A stretch of DNA of 29,905 nucleotides, from the NCBI GenBank assembly GCA_002387845.1, contig DGLB01000072.1, forward strand, positions 159-30,063, written 5' to 3'. Under the pieces are notes generated by a model. It saw only the letters and a list, made by a program, of their open reading frames with translations, did no database searches and was not told where the DNA came from. This DNA comes from Stenotrophomonas maltophilia (GTDB lineage: Bacteria; Pseudomonadota; Gammaproteobacteria; Xanthomonadales; Xanthomonadaceae). This document shows, one piece after another, positions 17,122 through 25,056 of this stretch (position 1 is the first letter of the stretch; the number at the start of each line of letters is the position of its first letter). Made by a program: the position numbers and the translations under genes.

Positions 17122-17140
17122 CGGCGTGCAGCGCACGCCG
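17122..17140. promoter_or_regulatory. Perfect inverted repeat between the divergent pigment operon and xanB2
   Basis: CGGCGTGC-AGC-GCACGCCG: 8-bp perfect arms around a 3-base centre, in the 179-base divergent region (17019-17197). On the plus strand a TATCAT (17157-17162) could be a -10 for xanB2, about 36 bases before its ATG, without a clear -35. A symmetrical site here could bind a dimeric regulator acting on both directions, or could be only a small hairpin. Nothing else in the intergenic stretch is recognisable. Confidence 0.35.
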
Positions 17141-17197
17141 CCAAAGGAGCGCACGCTATCATGACACTCTCAGCACGGGCAGCTTTCACAATCTGAA

Positions 17198-18220
17198 ATG
17201 AGCAACACGATCACCAGCGCAGCGGCCACACCGGTCTTGATCCCCTCGTCCGGCCCGGCGCTGTTCCAGGCCCGCTACGCACCGGCCACAGCCCGCAGCG
17301 CGGCCTTGGCCGACCCGCACACCCTGGCGGTGTTCGGTTTCGGACAGACCCCCGCGCCGTGTGACGACCCCCGCTGGCTGCAGGTGCCGCTGGACGAGCA
17401 CGGCCCCGCGCAGATCGAGATCTGGCAGGGCGCGGCCCCGGTGCAGACCGGGGTGGAGGGCAGGGTGCGGTGGTCGCATGACGGCAGTGTGCTGTTTGGC
17501 GCGATCGAAATTCCGGAACTGGATTCGGATATCGAAGCGGCCGCGGCAGATGCCTACGCCATGTTGAGTACATTCCTTACAAACTGCGGCTTCCCGCACC
17601 TGCTGCGGATGTGGAATTACCTCGATGCGGTGACCGAGGGCGAGGGCGACGACGAGCGCTACCGGCGCTTCTGCGTGGGCCGGGTACGCGGGCTGCGCTC
17701 GCTGGACGAGGCCGCGCTGCCGGCGGCGACCTGCATTGGCCGTTTCGATGGCGTGCGTCGCCTGCAGGTTTACTGGCTGAGCGCGCGCGAGGCCGGAACC
17801 CCGCTGGAGAACCCGCGCCAGGTCAGCGCGTTCCGCTACCCGCGCCAGTACGGCCCGCAGTCACCGAGCTTCTCGCGGGCACTGCTGCCGCCGGCGGCGA
17901 CCGGCCTGCCGCTGCTGCAGTCGGGCACCGCCGCGATTGTGGGGCATGTCTCGCAGCACACCGGGTCCTGGCAGGAACAGCTCGAAGAGACGCTGACCAA
18001 CCTGCAGAGCCTGGTGGATGCCGCGCGGCAGCTGCGGCCGGATCTGCCGGCGCAGCTGGGTGCGGATTCCGTGCTCAAGGTCTATGTGCGCGACGCGGCC
18101 AACCTGGCGGCGGTGGCCGCGCGGATGGCGCAGCTGCCGGGGTCACCGGCCCATGTGGTGCTGCACGCCGAGGTCTGCCGCGCCGAGCTGCTGGTCGAGA
18201 TCGAGGGCATGCACGGCTGA
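17198..18220 (+). CDS. xanB2: Chorismatase, 3-/4-hydroxybenzoate synthase (XanB2)
   Basis: 340 residues, the size of the FkbO/Hyg5/XanB2 chorismatase family, which databases often call 'pteridine-dependent deoxygenase'. The C-terminal signature CRAELLVEIEG, with its conserved glutamate, is clearly present. A long N-terminal half with the LFGAIEIPE and FLTNCGFPHLLRMWNYLD segments is also typical. In Xanthomonas XanB2 splits chorismate into 3-hydroxybenzoate, the xanthomonadin starter, and 4-hydroxybenzoate, for ubiquinone. Here it reads away from the pigment operon, 179 bases from its first gene, so a shared control region is likely. The ribosome site before the ATG is weak. I am confident of the family; the exact product mix is inferred from the Xanthomonas enzyme. 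Confidence 0.93.
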   Translation: MSNTITSAAATPVLIPSSGPALFQARYAPATARSAALADPHTLAVFGFGQTPAPCDDPRWLQVPLDEHGPAQIEIWQGAAPVQTGVEGRVRWSHDGSVLFGAIEIPELDSDIEAAAADAYAMLSTFLTNCGFPHLLRMWNYLDAVTEGEGDDERYRRFCVGRVRGLRSLDEAALPAATCIGRFDGVRRLQVYWLSAREAGTPLENPRQVSAFRYPRQYGPQSPSFSRALLPPAATGLPLLQSGTAAIVGHVSQHTGSWQEQLEETLTNLQSLVDAARQLRPDLPAQLGADSVLKVYVRDAANLAAVAARMAQLPGSPAHVVLHAEVCRAELLVEIEGMHG

Positions 18221-18248
18221 GGGCATCCGTGGCCTCATGCACCGCGGG

Positions 18249-18271
18249 GGCCGGCCAACGGCCGGCGCTAC
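18249..18271 (-). repeat. SMAG-type GTAG stem-loop repeat
   Basis: On the minus strand: GTAGCGCCGGCCGTTGGCCGGC, that is GTAG at the foot of a 7-bp perfect stem (GCCGGCC / GGCCGGC) with a 3-base loop. It lies 28 bases after the xanB2 stop. Confidence 0.75.
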
Positions 18272-18291
18272 CGGGATATACCTGGGGAGGA

Positions 18292-18314
18292 GCCCCCTTT
18301 TTGTTAAAGGGGGC
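18292..18314. repeat. Intergenic hairpin, 9-bp perfect stem
   Basis: GCCCCCTTT-TTGTT-AAAGGGGGC. A second, smaller hairpin follows at 18314-18328 (CGCGCC-AAC-GGCGCG). No T-run follows on either strand, so a classical terminator is not supported. The stems lie between the convergent genes xanB2 and cydB and may still help to end transcription or stabilise the 3' ends. Confidence 0.5.
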
Positions 18315-18350
18315 GCGCCAACGGCGCGGGGTTAAGGTGGAATGCGTGGA

Positions 18351-18380
18351 TCACTGATGCGGCGACAGCCGCATCAGTGA
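18351..18380 (-). repeat. 13-bp perfect hairpin over the cydB stop codon
   Basis: TCACTGATGCGGC and its exact complement, separated by four bases. On the minus strand the first arm includes the last codon and TGA of cydB. No T-run follows. It may act as a bidirectional 3'-end structure between two convergent genes. Confidence 0.6.
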
Positions 18381-19387
18381 TAGCCGGTACCCGCAGTCAC
18401 CTTTCCTCTGAATACCCGGTACGACCACGCCGTATACCCCAGGATCACCGGCAGCAGCACCACCAGCCCGACCAGGCTGAAACCCATCGACGAGGCCGGC
18501 GCGGCGGCCTGCCACAGGGTCAGGCTGGGCGGCAGCAGGTAGGGCCACATGCCCAGCACCAGGCCGATGAAGCCCAGCACGAACAGCGCCAGGGTCAGCA
18601 GGAACGGCGGCAGGTCACGTCGCGGATGGACCGCACTGCGCCACAGCGCCACCGCCACCGCCAGGGTCAGCAGCGGCACCGGCGACAGCCACCAGAAGTT
18701 GCCGTCGGCAAACCAGCGCTCCATCACCCGCGACCGCAGGAACGGCAGCCAGGTGCTGACCAGCCCCATGAACACGACCACCGCCACCACCAGCGGCCGG
18801 GTGAGCGTGCGCGCCACCGCCTGCTCGCGACCTTCGGTCTTCAGAATCAGCCAGGTGCTGCCCAGCAGGGCATACCCGAACACCACCGCCACCCCGGTCA
18901 GCATCGAGAACGGGCTGAACCAGCCGAAGGCCCCATCCACATAACGACCGTCGACCAGATCCAGGCCCTGCACGAGTGCGCCCAGGATCACCCCCTGGGC
19001 GAACGCGGCCAGCAGCGAGCCCAGCCCGAACGCCACGCTCCACAGCCGCCGCGAACGGTGTGCCTTGAAGCGGAACTCGAAGGCCACACCGCGGAACACC
19101 AGTGCCACCACCAGCAGCAGCACCGGCAGGTACAACGCCGACAGCAGCGCCGCATAGGCCTTCGGGAACGCCGCCATCAGCCCGGCCCCGCCCAGCACCA
19201 GCCAGGTTTCATTGCCGTCCCAGATCGGCGCGGCGGTGTTCATCATCACATCCAGCTGTTCCTCGCTTTCGGCCATCGGCGCAAGGATGCCGATGCCGAG
19301 CACGAAGCCGTCCAGCACCACGTACATCAGGACACCAAAGCAGATCACCGCGAACCACGCCACCGGCAGCCAGGTTGTCATCTCCAT
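18374..19387 (-). CDS. cydB: Cytochrome bd-type quinol oxidase subunit II (CydB/CioB)
   Basis: 337 residues from the ATG at 19387, which has GGAGGG ten bases before it; this start overlaps the subunit I gene's stop region within one base (TGAGATG). Eight or nine hydrophobic helices fill the protein. Signatures seen: the N-terminal MYVVLDGFVLGIGIL, then WDGNETWLVLGG, AFPKAYAALLSALYLP and AFAQGVILGALVQG, all typical of subunit II. With subunit I it forms the inner-membrane oxidase that passes electrons from ubiquinol to oxygen. No CydX-like small subunit follows. The close linkage and short subunit I point to the cyanide-insensitive (CIO) branch. Confidence 0.95.
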   Translation of the reverse strand: MEMTTWLPVAWFAVICFGVLMYVVLDGFVLGIGILAPMAESEEQLDVMMNTAAPIWDGNETWLVLGGAGLMAAFPKAYAALLSALYLPVLLLVVALVFRGVAFEFRFKAHRSRRLWSVAFGLGSLLAAFAQGVILGALVQGLDLVDGRYVDGAFGWFSPFSMLTGVAVVFGYALLGSTWLILKTEGREQAVARTLTRPLVVAVVVFMGLVSTWLPFLRSRVMERWFADGNFWWLSPVPLLTLAVAVALWRSAVHPRRDLPPFLLTLALFVLGFIGLVLGMWPYLLPPSLTLWQAAAPASSMGFSLVGLVVLLPVILGYTAWSYRVFRGKVTAGTGYH

Positions 19388-19388
19388 C

Positions 19389-20786
19389 TCAGCGGCCCTC
19401 CAGCGGTTCATCGGCCCCGGACAGCGGGCGCGCCGGGGTATGGCTGCCGTCCTCGATGGGCGGCTGATGGTCGTGCGGCTTCGGCCCGGTGCGGAGGATC
19501 TTGACCAGGTACCAGATGCCCCAGCCGAACACGAAGGCGTAGCCGACGATGTAGATGCCCAGCGACAGCGCGGTCATCCACGCGCTCTGCGGCCCGACCG
19601 CGTCGGCGGTGCGCAGCACCCCGTACACCACCCACGGCTGGCGGCCCATCTCGGTGACGAACCAGCCCGAGACCAGCGCGATGAACCCACTGGGCAGCAT
19701 CCAGTTCCAGCCACGCAGCAGCCACGGTGAGGTCAGCAGCTTGCCGCGCCACCACTGGAACGCCGACACCCAGGCCAGCAGCAGCATCAGCGTGCCCAGC
19801 CCGACCATGATGCGGAAGGCGAAGAACACCGGCAGCACCGGCGGCCGCTCGCTGGCCGGAACCGAGGTCAGCGGATCAAACGTGCCGTCCAGCGAGTGGG
19901 TCAGGATCAGGCTGCCCAGGCGCGGAATGGCGATCTCGAAGTCGTTGCGCTCTTCCTTCTGGTTGGGCACCGCGAACACCACCAGTGGTACGCCTTCGCC
20001 CTCCCCTTCGGCATGCCAGTGCGCCTCCACCGCCGCGATCTTCATCGGCTGGTGCTTGAGCGTGTTCAGGCCATGCATGTCGCCGACGAAGATCTGCACC
20101 GGCACGGTCAGCGCGGCGAACGCCACCGCCGCCAGCAGCATGGTGCGCCCGGCCTCGACATGGGTGCCACGGCGCAGGTACCAGGCCCCGATGCCGCCGA
20201 TCACGAAACAGGTGGTGATGAACGAACCCAGCGCCATGTGCGCCAGGCGGTACGGGAAGGACGGGTTGAACACCACCTGCCACCAGTTGAGCGGGTGCAC
20301 GATGCCGTCGATGAGCTCATAGCCGGAGGGCGTCTGCAGCCAGCTGTTGGAGGACAGGATCCAGAAGGTGGAGAACAGGGTACCCAGCGCCACCATGCAG
20401 GTGGAGAAGAAATGCAGGCGCGGCGAGACCTTGCCCCAGCCGAACATCATCACGCCGAGGAAGCTGGCTTCCAGGAAGAACGCGGTCAGCACTTCATAGG
20501 TGAGCAGCGGGCCGATCACGCTGCCGGCCACTTCGCTCAGCCGCGGCCAGTTGGTGCCGAACTGGAAGGCCATGACGATGCCGCTGACCACGCCCATGCC
20601 GAACGACACCGCGAAGATCTTCTGCCAGAAGAAGTACAGCTCGCGCCAGACCGGCTTGCCGGTGCGCAGCCATTGGCCTTCGACGAAGGCCAGCCAGCTG
20701 GCGGTACCGATGGTGAAGGCGGGGAACAGCACATGGAAACTGATGACGAATCCGAACTGGATCCGGGACAACAACAACGCGTCCAC
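19389..20786 (-). CDS. cydA: Cytochrome bd-type quinol oxidase subunit I (CydA/CioA, short Q-loop)
   Basis: 465 residues from the GTG at 20786, with AGGAG eight bases before it; the longer open frame upstream has no family similarity. Haem-ligand regions are visible: His18 in SFHVLFP, the GDMHGLNTLKHQP segment, and a methionine in VTEMGRQPWVVYG, the strongest family signature. The quinol-binding loop after KHQPMKIAAVEAHW is short, as in cyanide-insensitive oxidases, and total length is below E. coli CydA. It should oxidise ubiquinol and reduce oxygen at low tension or under cyanide or nitric oxide stress. The two subunits are a two-gene operon. I see no clear FNR/ANR site in the 190 bases to the next gene. 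Confidence 0.95.
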   Translation of the reverse strand: MDALLLSRIQFGFVISFHVLFPAFTIGTASWLAFVEGQWLRTGKPVWRELYFFWQKIFAVSFGMGVVSGIVMAFQFGTNWPRLSEVAGSVIGPLLTYEVLTAFFLEASFLGVMMFGWGKVSPRLHFFSTCMVALGTLFSTFWILSSNSWLQTPSGYELIDGIVHPLNWWQVVFNPSFPYRLAHMALGSFITTCFVIGGIGAWYLRRGTHVEAGRTMLLAAVAFAALTVPVQIFVGDMHGLNTLKHQPMKIAAVEAHWHAEGEGEGVPLVVFAVPNQKEERNDFEIAIPRLGSLILTHSLDGTFDPLTSVPASERPPVLPVFFAFRIMVGLGTLMLLLAWVSAFQWWRGKLLTSPWLLRGWNWMLPSGFIALVSGWFVTEMGRQPWVVYGVLRTADAVGPQSAWMTALSLGIYIVGYAFVFGWGIWYLVKILRTGPKPHDHQPPIEDGSHTPARPLSGADEPLEGR

Positions 20787-20976
20787 GGGACGGCTCCTGG
20801 CGGGGGCTGGAAACCGCACCAGTTTGGGTGGAATTGCGTTAACAGGACATGCGACCTGGTGACGCGCTGCTTCACTCTGTCGCAGGGAGAGGCGTTGCCC
20901 ATGACCTCTGGCCCGCCTGCCCCAACCCTTGCGGCTGCTACCCTTGCCGGGTTTTTCCTTCACGGTGCTGCCCGCA

Positions 20977-23343
20977 ATGCCCAGAACGCTGCCCTTGTCC
21001 CTGCTGCTGCTCGCCGCCCTTGGCGGTACGGCCCACGCGGCACCGACGCCGATCACCATTGAACAGGCCATGGCCGACCCGGACTGGATCGGGCCGCCGG
21101 TGGACAGCGCCTGGTGGTCGTGGAACAGCCAGCAGGTGGAGTACACCCTGAAGCGCAATGGCAGCCCGGTGCGCGACACCTTCCGCCAGCCGGTGGCCGG
21201 CGGCGCGGCGGTGCAGGTGGCCGACGACCAGCGCGGCACGTTGGACGTGGACGCCCCGGTCTATGACAGCAGCCGCCAGCGCAGCGCCTTCGTGCGCAAC
21301 GGCGACGTGTTCCTGCGCGACCTGCGCAGCGGTGCGCTGACCCAGCTCACCCGCAGCACCGAGAAGTCCAGCAACGTGGGCTTTGCCCGCGACGGCGGGG
21401 TGATCTGGCGCACCGGCCAGAACTGGTTCCACTGGACCGCCGCTGCCGGCGTGCAGCAGGTGGCGAGCCTGAAGGCCGACAAGAACCCCGACGACGCCCC
21501 CAAGGCCGACGTGCTGCGCGAGCAGCAGCTGCGCACCCTGGCCACGCTGCGCAATGACCGCGCCCAGCGCGACGCGCTGAAGGCCCAGGAAGCCAGCTGG
21601 CGCAAGGCCGACAGCACCCGCGCGCCGGGCCCGGTGTACCTGGGCGCGGACGTGGAGATCGTCGACAGCGCGCTGTCGCCGGACCTGCGCAGCCTGGTGG
21701 TGGTGACCAAGCCGAAGAGCTTCGACGAAGGCCGCGGCGGCAAGATGCCCAAGTACGTGACCGAATCGGGCTACGAGGAGTTCGAGGACACCCGCACGCG
21801 TGTCGGTCGCAACGACCCGGAGCCGAACAGCCTGTGGCTGGTCGACACGGTGGCCGGCACGGTCAAGCCGCTGTCGCTGGACGGCCTGCCGGGCATCGGC
21901 ACCGACCCGCTGGCCGCGCTGCGCAAGGCCGCCGGCAAGGACGCCTTGAAGGGCAACCGCTCGCTGCAGGTGCTCGGTGGCCCCGGCGCGCCGGGCGTGC
22001 GCTGGAGTGCCGACGGCCAGCAGGCCGCGATCATGCTGCGCGCCAATGACAACAAGGACCGCTGGATCGCCAGCCTGAACCCGGCCAGCGGCAAGCTGGA
22101 GAACCGCCACCGCCTGACCGACGCGGCCTGGATCAACTGGGGCTTCAACGACTTCGGCTGGTCCAGCGACAACAAGACGCTGTGGCTGCTGTCGGAAGAG
22201 TCCGGCTATTCTCACCTGTACACCCAGCAGGGCACGGCCAAGCCGCAGGCGCTGACCAGCGGCAAGTGGGAGACCTCGATGCCGGTGCCCAGCGCCGACG
22301 GCCGTGGCTTCTACGTCCTGTGCAACCAGCAGAGCCCGGGGGACTACGAAGTCTGCGCGGTGGACACCGCCAGCCGCCAGGTGCGTGAGTTGACCCAGCT
22401 CAACGGCGTGGAGGATTTCTCGCTGTCGCCGGACGGCAGCCAGCTGCTGGTGCGTTACTCCGGTGCCTACCTGCCGGCGCAGCTGGCGGTGGTGCCCACC
22501 GCCGGTGGCCAGGCCAAGGTGCTGACCGACACCCGCAGCGCCGAGTTCAAGGCGCGTGAGTGGATCCAGCCCAAGCTGGTGCAGGTGCCGTCCAGGCACG
22601 GTGCGGGCGTGGTCTGGGCCAAGTACTACGGTCCGGAGAAGCTGGAGCCGGGCAGGAAGTACCCGATCGCCATGTTCGTGCACGGTGCCGGCTACCTGCA
22701 GAACGTGCACCAGCGTTACCCGGCCTACTTCCGCGAGCAGATGTTCCACAACCTGCTGGTGCAGAAGGGCTACGTGGTGCTGGACATGGACTACCGCGGC
22801 AGCGAGGGCTACGGCCGCGACTGGCGCACCGCCATCTACCGCAACATGGGACATCCGGAGCTGGAGGATTACCAGGACGGCCTGGAATGGCTGGTGGCCA
22901 ACCAGCAGGGTGACCGTGACCACGCCGGCATCTACGGCGGCTCGTACGGCGGCTTCATGACCTTCATGGCGCTGTTCCGCGCCCCGGGCACGTTCAAGGC
23001 CGGTGCCGCGCTGCGCCCGGTGGTCGACTGGCACCAGTACAACCACGGCTACACGTCCAACATCCTCAACACCCCGGACATCGACCCGGAGGCGTACCGC
23101 AAGTCGTCGCCGATCGAATACGCCGAGGGCCTGCAGGACAACCTGCTGATCGCCCACGGGATGATGGACGACAACGTGTTCTTCCAGGACTCGGTCAACC
23201 TGACCCAGAAGCTGATCGAGCTGCACAAGGACAACTGGAGCATTGCGCCCTACCCGCTGGAGCGCCACGGCTACGTGCGTGCCGATTCCTGGCTGGACCA
23301 GTACAAGCGCATCCTGAAGCTGTTCGAGACCACGCTGAAATAA
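20977..23343 (+). CDS. Secreted S9 family peptidase (DPP IV / prolyl oligopeptidase-like)
   Basis: 788 residues. I use the ATG at 20977 because the signal peptide (MPRTLPLSLLLLAALGGTAHA, cleavage after residue 21) then starts at once; the ribosome site is poor. Residues about 40-530 should form the beta-propeller typical of DPP IV-like N-terminal regions, with repeated SPDG/SADG turns. The alpha/beta-hydrolase part holds Ser656 in GGSYGG, Asp731 in MMDDNVFF and His764 in ERHGYV, a complete catalytic triad. It should cut peptides after proline-like residues in the periplasm or outside. It is a single-gene unit, followed by a SMAG repeat and a terminator. Exact specificity is not visible. Confidence 0.93.
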   Translation: MPRTLPLSLLLLAALGGTAHAAPTPITIEQAMADPDWIGPPVDSAWWSWNSQQVEYTLKRNGSPVRDTFRQPVAGGAAVQVADDQRGTLDVDAPVYDSSRQRSAFVRNGDVFLRDLRSGALTQLTRSTEKSSNVGFARDGGVIWRTGQNWFHWTAAAGVQQVASLKADKNPDDAPKADVLREQQLRTLATLRNDRAQRDALKAQEASWRKADSTRAPGPVYLGADVEIVDSALSPDLRSLVVVTKPKSFDEGRGGKMPKYVTESGYEEFEDTRTRVGRNDPEPNSLWLVDTVAGTVKPLSLDGLPGIGTDPLAALRKAAGKDALKGNRSLQVLGGPGAPGVRWSADGQQAAIMLRANDNKDRWIASLNPASGKLENRHRLTDAAWINWGFNDFGWSSDNKTLWLLSEESGYSHLYTQQGTAKPQALTSGKWETSMPVPSADGRGFYVLCNQQSPGDYEVCAVDTASRQVRELTQLNGVEDFSLSPDGSQLLVRYSGAYLPAQLAVVPTAGGQAKVLTDTRSAEFKAREWIQPKLVQVPSRHGAGVVWAKYYGPEKLEPGRKYPIAMFVHGAGYLQNVHQRYPAYFREQMFHNLLVQKGYVVLDMDYRGSEGYGRDWRTAIYRNMGHPELEDYQDGLEWLVANQQGDRDHAGIYGGSYGGFMTFMALFRAPGTFKAGAALRPVVDWHQYNHGYTSNILNTPDIDPEAYRKSSPIEYAEGLQDNLLIAHGMMDDNVFFQDSVNLTQKLIELHKDNWSIAPYPLERHGYVRADSWLDQYKRILKLFETTLK

Positions 23344-23364
23344 GCACGGGCGCAGGGTCATCGC

Positions 23365-23389
23365 GGTGACACGCATGGCGTGTCACTAC
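23365..23389 (-). repeat. SMAG-type GTAG stem-loop repeat
   Basis: On the minus strand GTAG is followed by a stem TGACACGC / GCGTGTCA with a 3-base loop. It lies 22 bases after the peptidase stop codon. Confidence 0.7.
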
Positions 23390-23417
23390 GATCCTTGGTC
23401 GATTGGCCCTATCCTGT

Positions 23418-23447
23418 CTGCGGCCGCCTTGTGCGGCCGCAGGCTTT
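23418..23447 (+). terminator. Intrinsic terminator after the S9 peptidase
   Basis: A 10-bp perfect stem, CTGCGGCCGC / GCGGCCGCAG, with a 5-base loop (CTTGT), followed by GCTTTT. The T-run is short (four), but stem strength and place after the peptidase gene support a rho-independent terminator. The next gene starts 35 bases later. Confidence 0.6.
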
Positions 23448-23481
23448 TGGGCCGCCCCCACCGCTCACCCCAGGACACCGG

Positions 23482-24087
23482 ATGTCGACTGTTCCGCCCC
23501 CGCTGCTGCCCCAGGCCGCCCCGCGCGCCACGCACACGCCCGATGGGGCTCCCAAGTTCCTTTCACCGCTGGCCAAGTCGATCCTGGTGGTATGCATCGT
23601 CTCGGCCGTCTGCTGGGCCGGCGGTGCGCTTGTGGCGGTGTTCCTGCACCAGTGGGAGGACCTGCAGGCATTCATCGCCGGCACCGACCTGTCCTGGATG
23701 CCGCCGTCGTTGCGCTGGTTCGGCCGGCACGCGGTGGCGATCAACCTGGCCATGCTGGCGGTCTGCGTGGCCGGCGCGGTCGCGTGCTGGGGCATGCTGC
23801 GCCGGTTGAACTGGGCGCTGCAGCTGTTCATCGTGCTGCTGGTGCTGACCGCACTGCTGAACTTCTATGGCGCGTGGGTGGTGGACGACATCTTCCGCCA
23901 GCTGGTGCTGCACCTGCCGGCCGCGGTGGACGACATGGACCAGGGCGAGCTGCGTCGTGAACTGCAGGTGCAGCGTTTCCTGTACACCGGTATGGCGCTG
24001 GCCACGGCGCTGGCGTTCGCGGTGCTGCACGGCTGGTTGCTGGTGCGGCTGGGCCGGCCGGATGTGAAGAGGTGGTTCGCCCGTTGA
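23482..24087 (+). CDS. Four-helix membrane protein of unknown function
   Basis: 201 residues from the ATG at 23482, with AGGA eight bases before it; codons upstream in frame cross the terminator hairpin and are unlikely to be used. After a proline-rich N-terminal segment (about 30 residues) there are four hydrophobic helices: about 33-54, 86-105, 111-128 and 166-186. Between helices 3 and 4 is a charged part (VDDMDQGELRRELQVQ). I do not recognise a named family. It lies 38 bases before hemF and may be cotranscribed, though hemF has its own promoter-like -10. Confidence 0.85.
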   Translation: MSTVPPPLLPQAAPRATHTPDGAPKFLSPLAKSILVVCIVSAVCWAGGALVAVFLHQWEDLQAFIAGTDLSWMPPSLRWFGRHAVAINLAMLAVCVAGAVACWGMLRRLNWALQLFIVLLVLTALLNFYGAWVVDDIFRQLVLHLPAAVDDMDQGELRRELQVQRFLYTGMALATALAFAVLHGWLLVRLGRPDVKRWFAR

Positions 24088-24113
24088 CGTCGGCTTCGGC
24101 GGGCAGCGCGCGT

Positions 24114-24119
24114 TAAACT
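24114..24119 (+). promoter_or_regulatory. Possible hemF -10 element (leaderless start)
   Basis: TAAACT ends six bases before the hemF ATG, so transcription would begin at or next to the start codon. No Shine-Dalgarno sequence precedes the ATG, which fits a leaderless message. The -35 is unclear (TTGACG at 24084-24089 is spaced too far). Confidence 0.35.
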
Positions 24120-24125
24120 GCGGTC

Positions 24126-25031
24126 ATGAACGAATTCGAGCGCGTCCGTCAGTACCTCACCGACCTGCAGGACCGCATCTGCGCGGCCATCGAGGCCGCC
24201 GACGGCCAGGCAACGTTCGCCGAAGACCTGTGGCAGCGTGCCGAGGGCGGCGGTGGCCGGACCCGGATCCTGCGCGACGGCGCGGTGTTCGAACAGGCCG
24301 GAATTGGCTTCTCCGACGTCTGCGGCACCCGCCTGCCACCGTCGGCCTCGGCCAACCGGCCGGAACTGGCCGGCGCTTCCTGGCGCGCCACCGGGGTGTC
24401 GCTGGTGTTCCACCCGCGCAACCCGTACCTGCCCACCACCCATGCCAACGTGCGCTATTTCCGCGCCGAGCGCGATGGCGTGGAAGTGGCCTCATGGTTT
24501 GGCGGCGGCTTCGACCTGACCCCGTTCTACCCCTTCGACGAAGACGTGCAGCACTGGCACCAGACCGCCTTCAACCTGTGCGCGCCGTTCGGTGAGGAGC
24601 GCTACCCGGCGCACAAGCGCTGGTGCGACGAGTACTTCTTCCTGCGCCACCGCAATGAAACCCGCGGCGTGGGCGGGCTGTTCTTCGACGACCTGCACGG
24701 CGACTTCGAACGCGACTTCGCCTACCTGCGGGCGGTCGGCGACGGCTTCCTGGACGCGTACCTGCCCCTGGTGGAACGCCGAAAGAACAGCCCCTTCGGC
24801 GAGCGCGAACGCGAGTTCCAGCTGTACCGCCGGGGTCGCTACGTGGAATTCAACCTGGTCTACGACCGCGGCACCCTGTTCGGCCTGCAGAGCGGCGGCC
24901 GCAGCGAGAGCATCCTGATGAGCCTGCCCCCGCGCGTGCGCTGGGAGTACGGGTTCACGCCGGAAGCCGGCAGCGCCGAGGCGGCGCTGGCGGACTATCT
25001 GGTGCCGCGGGAGTGGGTGACGGCTCGATAG
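24126..25031 (+). CDS. hemF: Oxygen-dependent coproporphyrinogen III oxidase
   Basis: 301 residues, the usual length of HemF. Family blocks are easy to see: GVSLVFHPRNPYLPTTHANVRYF, SWFGGGFDLTPFYPFDEDVQHWH, the FFDDLHGDF segment and RRGRYVEFNLVYDRGT followed by FGLQSGGRSESILMSLPP. It converts coproporphyrinogen III to protoporphyrinogen IX by two oxidative decarboxylations with oxygen, in the cytoplasm. Haem made here would also serve the bd oxidase encoded upstream, though the two are not an operon. The gene seems complete. Confidence 0.97.
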   Translation: MNEFERVRQYLTDLQDRICAAIEAADGQATFAEDLWQRAEGGGGRTRILRDGAVFEQAGIGFSDVCGTRLPPSASANRPELAGASWRATGVSLVFHPRNPYLPTTHANVRYFRAERDGVEVASWFGGGFDLTPFYPFDEDVQHWHQTAFNLCAPFGEERYPAHKRWCDEYFFLRHRNETRGVGGLFFDDLHGDFERDFAYLRAVGDGFLDAYLPLVERRKNSPFGEREREFQLYRRGRYVEFNLVYDRGTLFGLQSGGRSESILMSLPPRVRWEYGFTPEAGSAEAALADYLVPREWVTAR

Positions 25032-25056
25032 CGGGCACGGCTTCGGCTGCCGCCGC

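Noticed and set aside
18292..18314. Rho-independent terminator for xanB2
   Set aside because: The stem is good but no T-run follows on either strand; kept only as a hairpin.
18221..18373. A possible CydX-like small subunit after cydB
   Set aside because: The only ATG frame right after cydB is a seven-codon one inside the hairpin; no hydrophobic short protein is present.
20787..21239. An extra N-terminal part for the oxidase subunit I frame
   Set aside because: No family similarity, runs into the peptidase gene on the other strand, and GTG 20786 has a good ribosome site directly before the conserved N-terminus.
20938..23376. An 812-codon open frame opposite the S9 peptidase
   Set aside because: Low-complexity Val/Leu/Gln/His/Arg composition and no motif; shadow of the well-supported peptidase on the other strand.
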